From positions 1-10,408 of the forward strand of contig CANROV010000060.1 in the NCBI GenBank assembly GCA_947632315.1: a stretch of DNA of 10,408 nt, given 5' to 3'. A program made the translations under genes and the position numbers. Shown one piece after another: positions 1 through 6,811 of this stretch (positions are counted from its first letter, which is position 1; each line of letters starts with the position of its first letter). Source of the stretch: Candidatus Gastranaerophilales bacterium (GTDB lineage: Bacteria; Cyanobacteriota; Vampirovibrionia; Gastranaerophilales; Gastranaerophilaceae). The notes below the pieces were generated by a model, which worked only from the letters and a program-made list of their open reading frames with translations, had not been told where the DNA came from and did not search any database.

Positions 1-75
1 GGTGGATTCGAACCACCGTAGACTCGCGTCAACAGATTTACAGTCTGTCGCCTTTAGCCACTCGGCCATCTACCC
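1..75 (-). tRNA. tRNA-Tyr (anticodon GUA), 3' end cut by the window edge
   Basis: Read on the minus strand, the gene begins at 75 with a seven-base acceptor strand, followed by T8-G9 and a D arm of the GCCGAGTGG type. The anticodon GTA lies at 41-39 in a five-base-pair stem. A long variable arm (class II, expected for bacterial tRNA-Tyr) and the TTCGAAT T-loop follow. The T-stem closes exactly at base 1, so the 3' acceptor strand, discriminator and tail lie outside. It is 38 bases downstream of tRNA-Thr and is probably co-transcribed with it. Confidence 0.95.
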
Positions 76-113
76 ATGTTAGATATTCAATTATAAAAGT
101 ACTAATTTAGAAT

Positions 114-185
114 AGCCGGTGATAGGAATCGAACCTACAACCTACGGTTTACAAAACCGTTGCTCTACCGTTGAGCTACACCGGC
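114..185 (-). tRNA. tRNA-Thr (anticodon UGU)
   Basis: The minus strand gives a complete cloverleaf. The acceptor stem pairs 179-185 with 115-121, the D arm has GCTCAACGGTAGAGC, the anticodon TGT is at 153-151 in a seven-base loop, and the T-loop is TTCGATT. The discriminator base is U (114). The next three bases read ATT, so CCA is not encoded and must be added by nucleotidyltransferase. It is the first gene of the unit, about 15 bases after the predicted transcription start. Confidence 0.96.
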
Positions 186-205
186 ACATCCTACGTGCTT
201 ATTGT

Positions 206-234
206 ATAATATAAGGGACATACTATAATGTCAA
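206..234 (-). promoter_or_regulatory. promoter of the tRNA-Thr/tRNA-Tyr unit
   Basis: On the minus strand a perfect -35 TTGACA (234-229) is followed, after exactly 17 bases, by the -10 hexamer TATTAT (211-206). An A/T run just upstream of the -35 could act as an UP element. Transcription should start near 199, about a dozen bases before tRNA-Thr. It is the strongest sigma-70-type promoter in the window, as expected for stable RNA. Confidence 0.85.
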
Positions 235-274
235 GAAAAATTTTTAAAATTCACACAAAAAATGGACTTTTAAA

Positions 275-287
275 TAACATTTTGTTA
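275..287. repeat. small inverted repeat TAACA-TTT-TGTTA upstream of trxA
   Basis: Perfect five-base arms separated by TTT lie in the 180-base gap between the divergent tRNA unit and trxA. I could not find a convincing -35/-10 pair for trxA in this gap. The repeat may be an operator, but five-base arms arise easily by chance in AT-rich DNA. Nothing else in 235-356 stands out. Confidence 0.25.
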
Positions 288-365
288 CCATAATTCCATA
301 GTCAGCCAATTCATTTTATTCAAATATTATAGTATTGTACAGTAATATTTGGAGAGGAGAAGAAA

Positions 366-689
366 ATGGAAAAATTAAAAGAAATAACAGACGCTAATTT
401 TGAAAATGAAGTATGCAAGTCAGAAAAAGTAACGCTTGTAGATTTTTGGGCAACGTGGTGCGGGCCTTGCAGAAAATTAACTCCATTATTAGAAGAAATA
501 GCAGAGGAATATGGAGATAAAGTAAATTTTGTTAAAATCAAAGCGGATGAGAATATAGAAACGGCGCAGAAATACTCAATCAGCGGAGTTCCAAGTATAC
601 TAATATTTAAAGACGGAGAACCCGTAGAGCGGATAGTAAATTTAGTTCCGAAATCAATAATTATAACTAATCTAAACAAGTATTTATAA
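366..689 (+). CDS. trxA: thioredoxin
   Basis: A 107-residue cytoplasmic protein-disulfide reductase with the normal single-domain thioredoxin length. The active site WCGPC has its redox cysteines at 32 and 35. The buried acid D26, K57 and the cis-proline P76 in SGVPS sit at the same positions as in E. coli Trx1. It should be reduced by thioredoxin reductase and pass electrons to ribonucleotide reductase, peroxiredoxins and oxidised proteins. The start is set by a strong purine-rich site, GGAGAGGAG (351-359), just upstream. There is no signal peptide. One oddity is that the substrate-surface glycine equivalent to E. coli G92 is Asn92 (VNLVPK), and an extra cysteine sits at 17. Only 8 bases separate it from the next gene, so they are probably co-transcribed. 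The family call is secure; the exact electron donor is not shown here. Confidence 0.96.
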   Translation: MEKLKEITDANFENEVCKSEKVTLVDFWATWCGPCRKLTPLLEEIAEEYGDKVNFVKIKADENIETAQKYSISGVPSILIFKDGEPVERIVNLVPKSIIITNLNKYL

Positions 690-697
690 AGGAAGAT

Positions 698-1141
698 ATG
701 GAAAATAAAGAATCGAATAATGAGTTTTTCAGTTATCAAGGAACAATTAACAGAAAAAACTACATAATTAACGGGATAATATTAATATTGTTATTTGTAA
801 TAACATCATTAATAAGATTTGAAAATTTTGAACCATACATCAAGTATAAAATAATATACAAGATACTAATATGGGTAGTAGAATTTTTCAAATTTGTACT
901 TATCACTTCGCTATTATCTGTTATATACAGAAGAATAGCGGATTTTTCAGGCGGAAATGAGAAAATAATAAAGATAATATTTATGATATTTTTCTTATAT
1001 CCGTTTATAACGTACTATTTCGGATATTTTTTATTTTCATCAATACCGCAGATACTAAATATAATGGTATTATCACTGATAGGGATATTACCTGTTTCAA
1101 TAATTTTGGCCATAATATTTGCATTTATTAAAAGTAAATAA
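698..1141 (+). CDS. DUF805-family membrane protein (first of two)
   Basis: A 147-residue integral membrane protein of unknown function. A short polar N-terminus leads into the typical DUF805 opening, aromatic-x-G-x-x-NRKxY (residues 13-22, with Q and T around the glycine). About four hydrophobic segments follow, near residues 22-41, 52-75, 89-112 and 118-143. The central YRRIADFSGG (about 77-86) matches the family's cytoplasmic R-R-x-x-D-x-S signature in degenerate form. No catalytic residues can be named. The ribosome site GGAAG is at 691-695, and the start lies 8 bases after trxA. The DUF805 assignment comes from recognising the pattern, not from a search. It and the next membrane protein are clearly different in sequence, so this is an old pair rather than a fresh duplication. 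Confidence 0.75.
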   Translation: MENKESNNEFFSYQGTINRKNYIINGIILILLFVITSLIRFENFEPYIKYKIIYKILIWVVEFFKFVLITSLLSVIYRRIADFSGGNEKIIKIIFMIFFLYPFITYYFGYFLFSSIPQILNIMVLSLIGILPVSIILAIIFAFIKSK

Positions 1142-1170
1142 TTGCTATTTATAGCGAAAGTAATTATACT
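1142..1170 (+). promoter_or_regulatory. candidate internal promoter before the second DUF805 gene
   Basis: TTGCTA (1142-1147, four of six matches to TTGACA) and TATACT (1165-1170, five of six matches to TATAAT) are separated by exactly 17 bases. They begin directly after the stop codon of the first DUF805 gene. Transcription would start near 1177, 27 bases before the next start codon. An inverted repeat GCTAT-TT-ATAGC (1144-1155) overlaps the -35 and spacer and could be an operator. A sequence match only. Confidence 0.45.
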
Positions 1171-1203
1171 AATAATAAAAAAGAGAATGCAGGAAATAAA
1201 TTT

Positions 1204-1695
1204 ATGAGTGATGACAGATTATTTGCCTCAAACCAAGCTATAGGGAGAAAATGGTATTATGTAAACATAATACTGCTTTCAGTATTGGTAGTCGGAACTC
1301 AATATCTAATGACAGAAATAATATTTCCCTTATTAACAACAGATTTTTATGTAATATTTGGAAAAGGAATATTATATTTTTTATATTTATTTTATGCAAT
1401 AACATTTTTTGCCTTAATAGAGCGAAGATTATATGATATAAGCGGAAGCAGAAATAACCGGACATATAAAATTTTATTTCAAATACTACAATGTACGGTA
1501 ATATATCAAATAGCGGTATTAATACTTCCGCACCTAAAAATAGAAATACCTATAGACATAAACCAATTACAGCAAATTGCAACTATACTTGACATAATAT
1601 TTATGGCAATAGCTGTTTTTATAGGTTTAATCCGAGGGAAAATTACCTGTTTATCATATAAAGAATATAAAAATAAAATAAAGTATGAAGATTAA
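1204..1695 (+). CDS. DUF805-like membrane protein (second of two)
   Basis: A 163-residue multi-pass membrane protein of unknown function. The N-terminal QAIGRKWYY (about 11-19) corresponds to the G-R-x-x-Y opening of DUF805 proteins. The ERRLYDISGS stretch (about 73-82) matches the R-R-x-x-D-I-S signature better than its upstream neighbour does. Hydrophobic segments lie near 19-43, 50-72, 89-107 and 127-147, and the tail is highly charged (KEYKNKIKYED). A modest ribosome site AGGAAA precedes the ATG. Its last 11 bases overlap the start of the radical SAM gene, so translation of the two is probably coupled. The overlap suggests a shared role, perhaps a membrane partner of the enzyme, but that is inference. 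Confidence 0.72.
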   Translation: MSDDRLFASNQAIGRKWYYVNIILLSVLVVGTQYLMTEIIFPLLTTDFYVIFGKGILYFLYLFYAITFFALIERRLYDISGSRNNRTYKILFQILQCTVIYQIAVLILPHLKIEIPIDINQLQQIATILDIIFMAIAVFIGLIRGKITCLSYKEYKNKIKYED

Positions 1696-2674
1696 AAAAA
1701 AGTTATGGCAAATATACAGAAAAATTAATAAACTTCCAAAGGATGTAAAAATAGAAGCATGCAGTATCTGCAATTTAAATTGTCGAGATTGTTACATGCG
1801 AAATACTGCTGAAAAAATGCCTATAATAGGAAGCGGATACTTAAAATTTAAAGATTATAAGAATTTTATAGATAAACATCCCTATATAGAAAGTGTAGAG
1901 TTATCTTTTGCCGGAGAAATATTTTTAAATCCGGAATTACTTGAAATAATAAAATATTCATTTGAAAAGGATATAAAATTAACTGCATTAAACGGAGTCA
2001 ATTTTAATGAAATATCTGATGAAACACTAGAAGCGCTTGTAAAATATCAGTTTACAGTCATTACTTTTTCAATAGATGCAGTAACAAATGAAACATATCA
2101 AATATACAGACGCAGGGGAAATTTAAATAAAGTAATAGAGAACATAGAAAAACTAAATTATTACAAAGAAAAATATAACAGTATATATCCGATACTACAA
2201 TGGCAATATATAGTATTCAAACATAATATATCCGAAATAGCAGGAGTAAAAGATCTTGCACAAAAACTAAAAATTTCTAACATCCGCTTTAAAAGGCCAT
2301 GGAATGGGGAAGTCGAACTTAATGAACTAAGCAATACAATCAAAAAGATAATAATATCAATATATAGAAATAATAAATATTATCATTCCCGGGAAAATAC
2401 AAATATATGTCATCAAATATATCTTCAACCTCAAATAAACTGGGATGGAATGCTTTTAGGATGTTATTGTTCAACTTATAATAACTTAGATGTCAATGTA
2501 TTCAAAGTCGGTTTAAAGAGAGCATTAAATTCAAAAAAAATGAAATATATGAAAAATGTAATACAGGGTAAAGTTAATTCTGATGAAAGTATAGCTTGCC
2601 ATAAATGTTGTTATTTTCAAATTATGAAGGCTCAAAATAAATACATTAATACAAAAGATATTAAATTTACATAA
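1685..2674 (+). CDS. radical SAM enzyme with SPASM-like C-terminal cysteines
   Basis: A 329-residue enzyme with the radical SAM signature C29-x3-C33-x2-C36-Y, which holds the 4Fe-4S cluster that cleaves S-adenosylmethionine. An additional Cys26 lies three residues before it. LSFAGEI (about 73-79) occupies the GGE-motif position, and FSIDAVT (mid-protein) fits a later strand of the partial TIM barrel. The C-terminal third has C242, C260 and C262, then C305, C308 and C309. This resembles a reduced SPASM/twitch domain that could carry one auxiliary cluster. Such enzymes commonly modify peptides, proteins or cofactors. No precursor peptide gene and no recognition domain are visible, so the substrate is unknown. 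The ATG overlaps the end of the preceding membrane gene by 11 bases and has only a weak ribosome site, implying coupling. I see no terminator behind it. Confidence 0.82.
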   Translation: MKIKKKLWQIYRKINKLPKDVKIEACSICNLNCRDCYMRNTAEKMPIIGSGYLKFKDYKNFIDKHPYIESVELSFAGEIFLNPELLEIIKYSFEKDIKLTALNGVNFNEISDETLEALVKYQFTVITFSIDAVTNETYQIYRRRGNLNKVIENIEKLNYYKEKYNSIYPILQWQYIVFKHNISEIAGVKDLAQKLKISNIRFKRPWNGEVELNELSNTIKKIIISIYRNNKYYHSRENTNICHQIYLQPQINWDGMLLGCYCSTYNNLDVNVFKVGLKRALNSKKMKYMKNVIQGKVNSDESIACHKCCYFQIMKAQNKYINTKDIKFT

Positions 2675-2690
2675 AGAGAATCAAGAAATA

Positions 2691-2699
2691 TGATATAAT
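2691..2699 (+). promoter_or_regulatory. extended -10 promoter of the citrate/2-oxoglutarate operon
   Basis: TGATATAAT is a perfect -10 hexamer (2694-2699) carrying the extended TGn element. No -35 is seen at the usual spacing, which extended -10 promoters can tolerate. The predicted start of transcription is near 2706, giving a leader of about two dozen bases. It lies just after the radical SAM stop codon, so the operon can be expressed separately from the genes upstream. Confidence 0.65.
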
Positions 2700-2703
2700 A
2701 CAA

Positions 2704-2717
2704 TTTATAGCTATAAA
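2704..2717. promoter_or_regulatory. perfect 14-base palindrome at the predicted transcription start (operator candidate)
   Basis: TTTATAGCTATAAA is identical to its reverse complement and covers the predicted +1 of the promoter at 2691-2699, ending just before the ribosome site. A dimeric repressor bound here would block initiation. A related half, TTTATAGC, recurs at 1148-1155 in the other promoter candidate. AT-rich palindromes do occur by chance. Confidence 0.4.
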
Positions 2718-2729
2718 AAGGGAAACAAT

Positions 2730-4040
2730 ATGCCAAAGAAATACATATATTTTGTAGATGTAACAAACAGAGACGGAGTACAGACATCGAGGTTAGGGCT
2801 GGCGAAATTACAAAAAACAATAATCAATTTAATGCTTGATGATATCGGGATAACGCAATCAGAGTTTGGGTTTCCAACAACAAGACACGAAATCAATTAT
2901 TTAAACGGAAATTTAGAGCTGGTAGACAGAGGAGTAATAACCAAGACAAGACTTTCAGGCTGGATGAGGGGGATAGAGGAGGATGTATTACTATCTTTCC
3001 AAAATGTACCGAGATTAAAATATATAAATTTATCCGTTTCAACATCCGATCAAATGATAAAAGGGAAATTTGGCGGAAAGAAGACGAGAGAAGATATAAT
3101 AAAATCGACAAATAAGGCATTAGACACGGCAATAGCCTGCGGAGCGCAAGATATAGGAGTTAATGCGGAAGACGCTTCAAGAACAGATATAGAATATTTA
3201 ATAGATTTTGCGATAGAAGCAAAGAAGCACGGGGCGAAGAAGTTCAGATACTGTGACACATTAGGCTATGATGATCCTATTAGTGCTTATGAAAGAATAT
3301 CAAAGATAGCAAAAGCAACACAAATGGATATAGAATTACACTTTCATAATGATTTAGGGATGGCGGCAGGAAATTCGGTAATGGGGGCAAAAGCTGCAAT
3401 AGATGCAGGAGTAAATGCATATATAAACACAGCAATAAACGGAATGGGAGAAAGAGCAGGGAATGCCGATTTAATATCATGCCTGCTTGGGGTATTAAAA
3501 TCGAGCGGAATGCATGAGAAGTATGAGATTGACCCGAATATAGACTTATCCAAGACGTGGAAGCTGGCGAAATACACATCATATGCATTCAATGTACCGA
3601 TACCGATAAACCAGCCTGCGACAGGAGCGAATGCATTTGCCCATGAATCGGGGATACATGCTGATGGTGCATTAAAAGACAGATTAAACTATGAGTTATA
3701 TGCATTTGAGGAGCTGGGCAGAGGTGAGCCTGAAATAGTAGAGACCGGAAGAATGATAACAACTGGAGAATATGGCGGAATAAAAGGTTTCAGAAATGTA
3801 TATGAGAAAATGGAAATAGAATTTCAAGATGAAGATGAAGCAAGAAACATACTTGAATTAGCGAGATATGCAAATGTACACACACAAAAACCGCTAACAC
3901 AAAGTGAATTAAAGTTTATATATTATTATCCTGACATAGCGGCAAAGATCATGACGGTAACGCCGTATTATATGCCAACAGGAAGCTTAAAGAAGAGAGT
4001 TGATAACAATTTTATCACTCAGCCTCATTTATTTGTATAG
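2730..4040 (+). CDS. homocitrate synthase/Re-citrate synthase-type condensing enzyme
   Basis: A 436-residue member of the HMGL-like TIM-barrel family, which condenses acetyl-CoA with a 2-oxo acid. DVTNRDGVQT (10-19) is the R-D-G-x-Q substrate/metal motif. H204 and H206 in the E-L-H-F-H-N-D stretch are the metal ligands, and GMGERAGNA (238-246) is the family's second signature. The usual DTTLRDGEQ is altered (N13, V17), and SEFGFPTTRHE (about 44-54) replaces the common E-x-G-x-P region. Conventional LeuA is over 500 residues with a leucine-binding C-terminal domain, for which this protein has no room. With an isocitrate-type dehydrogenase in the same operon, oxaloacetate is the likely acceptor, giving (Re)-citrate; homocitrate or isopropylmalate synthesis is the alternative. 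The gene starts the operon behind the ribosome site AAGGGAAA. The family is sure; the substrate is inferred. Confidence 0.85.
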   Translation: MPKKYIYFVDVTNRDGVQTSRLGLAKLQKTIINLMLDDIGITQSEFGFPTTRHEINYLNGNLELVDRGVITKTRLSGWMRGIEEDVLLSFQNVPRLKYINLSVSTSDQMIKGKFGGKKTREDIIKSTNKALDTAIACGAQDIGVNAEDASRTDIEYLIDFAIEAKKHGAKKFRYCDTLGYDDPISAYERISKIAKATQMDIELHFHNDLGMAAGNSVMGAKAAIDAGVNAYINTAINGMGERAGNADLISCLLGVLKSSGMHEKYEIDPNIDLSKTWKLAKYTSYAFNVPIPINQPATGANAFAHESGIHADGALKDRLNYELYAFEELGRGEPEIVETGRMITTGEYGGIKGFRNVYEKMEIEFQDEDEARNILELARYANVHTQKPLTQSELKFIYYYPDIAAKIMTVTPYYMPTGSLKKRVDNNFITQPHLFV

Positions 4041-4052
4041 AGTGGAGAGAAT

Positions 4053-5306
4053 ATGGGACAAACGATAGCAGAAAAAATATTATCGGAGCATTCGGGGAAG
4101 GAAGTAACTCCTGGGGAACTTATTATATCAAAGATTGATGCGGTAATGGTACAAGACGGAACAGGGCCGTTAGCGGTAAATGAATTTAAAAAATTAAACA
4201 AAACGAAATTATATAATCCGGATAGGACAATATTATTTATAGACCATGCCGCCCCAAGTCCGAGGAAGGAACTTTCTAACTCTCATAATGTATTAAGAGA
4301 ATTTGCAAAAGAATATGGAGCGGTATTATCTGAGGTTGGTGAAGGTGTATGTCATCAAAGGTTAGTGGAAAGTTATATAAATCCGGGAGAAGTTCTTTTA
4401 GGAGCTGACTCACACACATGTACATCAGGAGCTTTAGGAGCATTTGCAACGGGAGTAGGCTCAACTGATATAGCAATAGTAATGGCACTGGGAAGAACCT
4501 GGTTAAAAGTTCCTTCAACATACAAAATAGTATTAGAAGGCAAATTTCCGAAAGGGGTATATGCAAAAGATTTAATACTGCATTTAATAGGACTAATCGG
4601 TGCGGACGGAGCCACTTATAAAGCACTGGAATTTAGGGGAAGCGCCGTAAAAAATCTAACAATGCCGGAGAGATTTACCATATCCAATATGGCTGTTGAG
4701 GCAGGAGCTAAAGCAGGACTATTTGAAACAGATGAAAAAACATATGAATATTTAAAGGAACAAGGCAGAGCGGATAAATTCAAAGAAATAAAAGCAGACG
4801 CAGACGCAGTATATGAAAGAGTAATAAATATTAATTTATATGAATTAAAGCCCACAATATCATGCCCGCACACGGTAGATAATACAAAAACAATAGACGA
4901 ACTTGGAGAAGTCAAAATAAATCAAGTATATATAGGGACCTGCACAAACGGGCGTATTGAAGATTTAAGGATTGCAGCAAATATATTAAGAGGGAAAAAA
5001 GTCAAAGATGGTGTAAGGCTATTAGTTGCACCCGCATCAAGGAAAGTATTTTTGGAGGCCTTAAAAGAAGGGTTAATTGAAACATTTGTAGAATCGGGAG
5101 CTTCAATTGTTACATCAGGGTGTGGAGCTTGTGTAGGAGTACATGCCGGAATACTCGGTGACGGTGAAGTATGTTTAGCGACGCAGAATAGGAATTTCAA
5201 GGGCAGAATGGGGAATACAGAAGGTTCAATATATTTATGCTCTCCTGCAACAGCAGCCTATAGTGCAATAAAAGGATACATAGCAGATGTCAGGGAGGTA
5301 TTATAA
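4053..5306 (+). CDS. leuC: aconitase-superfamily large subunit (LeuC/homoaconitase type), probably acting on citrate
   Basis: A 417-residue large subunit of a two-part hydro-lyase that isomerises a hydroxy-tricarboxylate through a cis-alkene intermediate. Three cysteines at the family's 4Fe-4S ligand positions are visible: C297 in GTCTNGR, and C357 and C360 in SGCGACVG. The GADSHTCTSGALGAFATG and GSTDIA stretches (about residues 112-138) and the C-terminal FKGRMGN also mark the family. The length is that of the shorter archaeal-type LeuC/homoaconitase rather than the roughly 466-residue E. coli LeuC. It starts 12 bases after the synthase with GGAGAG as ribosome site, and its stop overlaps the small-subunit ATG (TAATG). 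The symbol gives only the closest family. The operon context favours citrate/isocitrate over isopropylmalate; homocitrate is possible. Confidence 0.87.
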   Translation: MGQTIAEKILSEHSGKEVTPGELIISKIDAVMVQDGTGPLAVNEFKKLNKTKLYNPDRTILFIDHAAPSPRKELSNSHNVLREFAKEYGAVLSEVGEGVCHQRLVESYINPGEVLLGADSHTCTSGALGAFATGVGSTDIAIVMALGRTWLKVPSTYKIVLEGKFPKGVYAKDLILHLIGLIGADGATYKALEFRGSAVKNLTMPERFTISNMAVEAGAKAGLFETDEKTYEYLKEQGRADKFKEIKADADAVYERVININLYELKPTISCPHTVDNTKTIDELGEVKINQVYIGTCTNGRIEDLRIAANILRGKKVKDGVRLLVAPASRKVFLEALKEGLIETFVESGASIVTSGCGACVGVHAGILGDGEVCLATQNRNFKGRMGNTEGSIYLCSPATAAYSAIKGYIADVREVL

Positions 5307-5806
5307 TGGAGTTAAAAGGGAAAGCATTTAAATTTGGAGATGACATATCAACAGATCATATAGCCCCGGGGCGGTTATTTCATCTGCGTTCAAACCTTCC
5401 AGAGCTGGCAAAACACGTACTAGAAGACGCCGATTCGACATTTGCTTCAAAAATGAACAAAGGTGATTTTGTAGTTGCAGGGAATAATTTCGGGCTTGGT
5501 TCATCAAGAGAACATGCTCCGCAAATAATAAAAATAGCAGGGGTAGGTGCAGTTTTAGCAAAGAGTTTTGCAAGAATATTTTATCGTAATGCAATAAACA
5601 TAGGATTATTACTAATTGAATGTGACACGGATAAAATAGAAGCAGGTGATGAATTAAAAATCGATATAAAAGAAGGTTATGTAGAGAATTTAACGAAAAA
5701 AATAAAAATACCATTTACGCCGTTACCTAACGTTATGATAAAACTGTTAAACGAAGGCGGATTAATAGAACATATAAAAAAACATGGTGACTTTGACTTA
5801 GTTTAA
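5306..5806 (+). CDS. leuD: aconitase-superfamily small (swivel) subunit, LeuD type
   Basis: A 166-residue small subunit that closes over the active site of the large subunit encoded just upstream. The stop and start codons share one base, and GGGAGG precedes the ATG. NNFGLGSSREHAP (60-72) carries the conserved serine-arginine substrate motif, with L64 where many LeuD and aconitases have cysteine. The specificity loop reads DISTDHIAPGRLFHLRS (13-29). TDHIAPG resembles aconitase's TDHISPAG more than LeuD's TDVIIP, and R28 sits in a loop that in isopropylmalate isomerases ends in the hydrophobic YLVY type. A positive loop suits a substrate with an extra carboxylate (citrate or homocitrate). About 30 residues shorter than E. 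coli LeuD, which is normal for the archaeal-like branch. The symbol is a family label only. Confidence 0.87.
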   Translation: MELKGKAFKFGDDISTDHIAPGRLFHLRSNLPELAKHVLEDADSTFASKMNKGDFVVAGNNFGLGSSREHAPQIIKIAGVGAVLAKSFARIFYRNAINIGLLLIECDTDKIEAGDELKIDIKEGYVENLTKKIKIPFTPLPNVMIKLLNEGGLIEHIKKHGDFDLV

Positions 5807-5815
5807 GGAGATATA

Positions 5816-6811
5816 ATGCAGACTGTTACATTAATACCGGGAGACGGAATAGGCCCGGAGATAACGGAATCGGCAGTAAGAATATTAAAATCTGCGGGAG
5901 CTGAAATAGAGTGGGATATACAAACAGCAGGAGCTGATGTCATTGAAGAGGAAGGCACACCTTTACCTGAAAGAGTAATTAAATCGATAATGAAAAACAA
6001 AGTAGCATTAAAAGCACCCGTTACAACTCCTATCGGAAAGGGATTTAGAAGTGTAAATGTTCAGCTCAGAAAATCACTTAATTTATATGCAAATTTACGA
6101 CCCTGCAAAAATATAGAAGGGATTGAAACAAGATTTAATAACGTTGATATAGTAATAGTAAGAGAAAACACCGAAGATTTATATGCAGGAATTGAAAGGC
6201 AAATTGATAGAGATAGTGCTGAATCAATAAAAATAATAACAAGAGAAGCCTCGGAGCGTATTGCGGAATTTGCATTTGAATATGCGGTAAAAAACAAGAG
6301 GAAAATGGTTCACTCAGTAACAAAAGCGAACATATGCAAACTAACAGACGGATTATTTTTGGACTCTGTAAGAAATATTGCACAAAAATATCCGCAAATA
6401 GAATATAAAGAAATACTGGTTGATAATTTATGTATGCAGTTAGTACAAAAACCTGAGAAATTTGACATAATGGTATTACCAAACTTATACGGAGATATAG
6501 TTTCAGATTTATGTGCAGGGTTAATAGGCGGACTGGGTATAGCACAAGGAGCAAATATAGGCAAAGAATATGCTGTTTTTGAACCTGTACATGGCAGTGC
6601 GCCGGATATAAAAGGGCAAAACAAAGCTAATCCTACTGCATTATTATTGTCGGCAATTGAAATGCTCAAATATATAGACCAAAAAGATACAGCGAATAAA
6701 ATAGAAAAAGCATTATATAAAACCATAAAAGAAAAAATAAACTTAACTCCTGATTTAGGAGGAACATCAACAACAACAGACTATACAAAAACTATTATTT
6801 CTAATTTATAA
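5816..6811 (+). CDS. NAD-type isocitrate dehydrogenase (isocitrate/isopropylmalate dehydrogenase family)
   Basis: A 331-residue beta-decarboxylating dehydrogenase, cytoplasmic, expected to turn isocitrate into 2-oxoglutarate and CO2. It opens with LIPGDGIGPE (6-15). The substrate segment SVNVQLRKSLNLYANLRP (79-96) has the Ser79/Asn81 pair and R85 and R95 of isocitrate dehydrogenases; isopropylmalate dehydrogenases have hydrophobic residues there. RENTEDLYAG (116-125) supplies the catalytic Tyr123, and VTKAN the catalytic Lys170. LPNLYGDIVSD carries metal-binding aspartates. HGSAPDIKG, with D264 where NADP enzymes carry lysine, points to NAD. The length matches the short IDH3/IPMDH-type enzymes. 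It follows the small subunit after 9 bases with ribosome site TAAGGAG and is the last gene of the operon. The family is certain, isocitrate specificity likely, homoisocitrate less so. Confidence 0.88.
   Translation: MQTVTLIPGDGIGPEITESAVRILKSAGAEIEWDIQTAGADVIEEEGTPLPERVIKSIMKNKVALKAPVTTPIGKGFRSVNVQLRKSLNLYANLRPCKNIEGIETRFNNVDIVIVRENTEDLYAGIERQIDRDSAESIKIITREASERIAEFAFEYAVKNKRKMVHSVTKANICKLTDGLFLDSVRNIAQKYPQIEYKEILVDNLCMQLVQKPEKFDIMVLPNLYGDIVSDLCAGLIGGLGIAQGANIGKEYAVFEPVHGSAPDIKGQNKANPTALLLSAIEMLKYIDQKDTANKIEKALYKTIKEKINLTPDLGGTSTTTDYTKTIISNL

Noticed and set aside
1..185. Integration site of a mobile element at the tRNA genes
   Set aside because: No integrase, no repeated tRNA end elsewhere in the window and no phage or plasmid genes; the neighbours look like ordinary chromosome.
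301..350. A trxA promoter based on TATTAT (325-330) or TATAGT (328-333)
   Set aside because: No acceptable -35 hexamer occurs 16-18 bases upstream and there is no extended -10 TGn, so I do not annotate it.
320..739. Minus-strand open frame of 139 codons across thioredoxin
   Set aside because: It lies antisense to a certain thioredoxin gene, has a hydrophobic low-complexity translation and shows no family resemblance.
3280..3592. Overlapping minus-strand frames within the synthase gene
   Set aside because: They are shadows of a well-supported coding region with clear motifs on the plus strand.
2730..6811. Plain leucine-biosynthesis operon (leuA-leuC-leuD-leuB)
   Set aside because: The dehydrogenase substrate motif, the small-subunit loop and the short synthase all argue for citrate or homocitrate chemistry instead. 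Kept only as an alternative.
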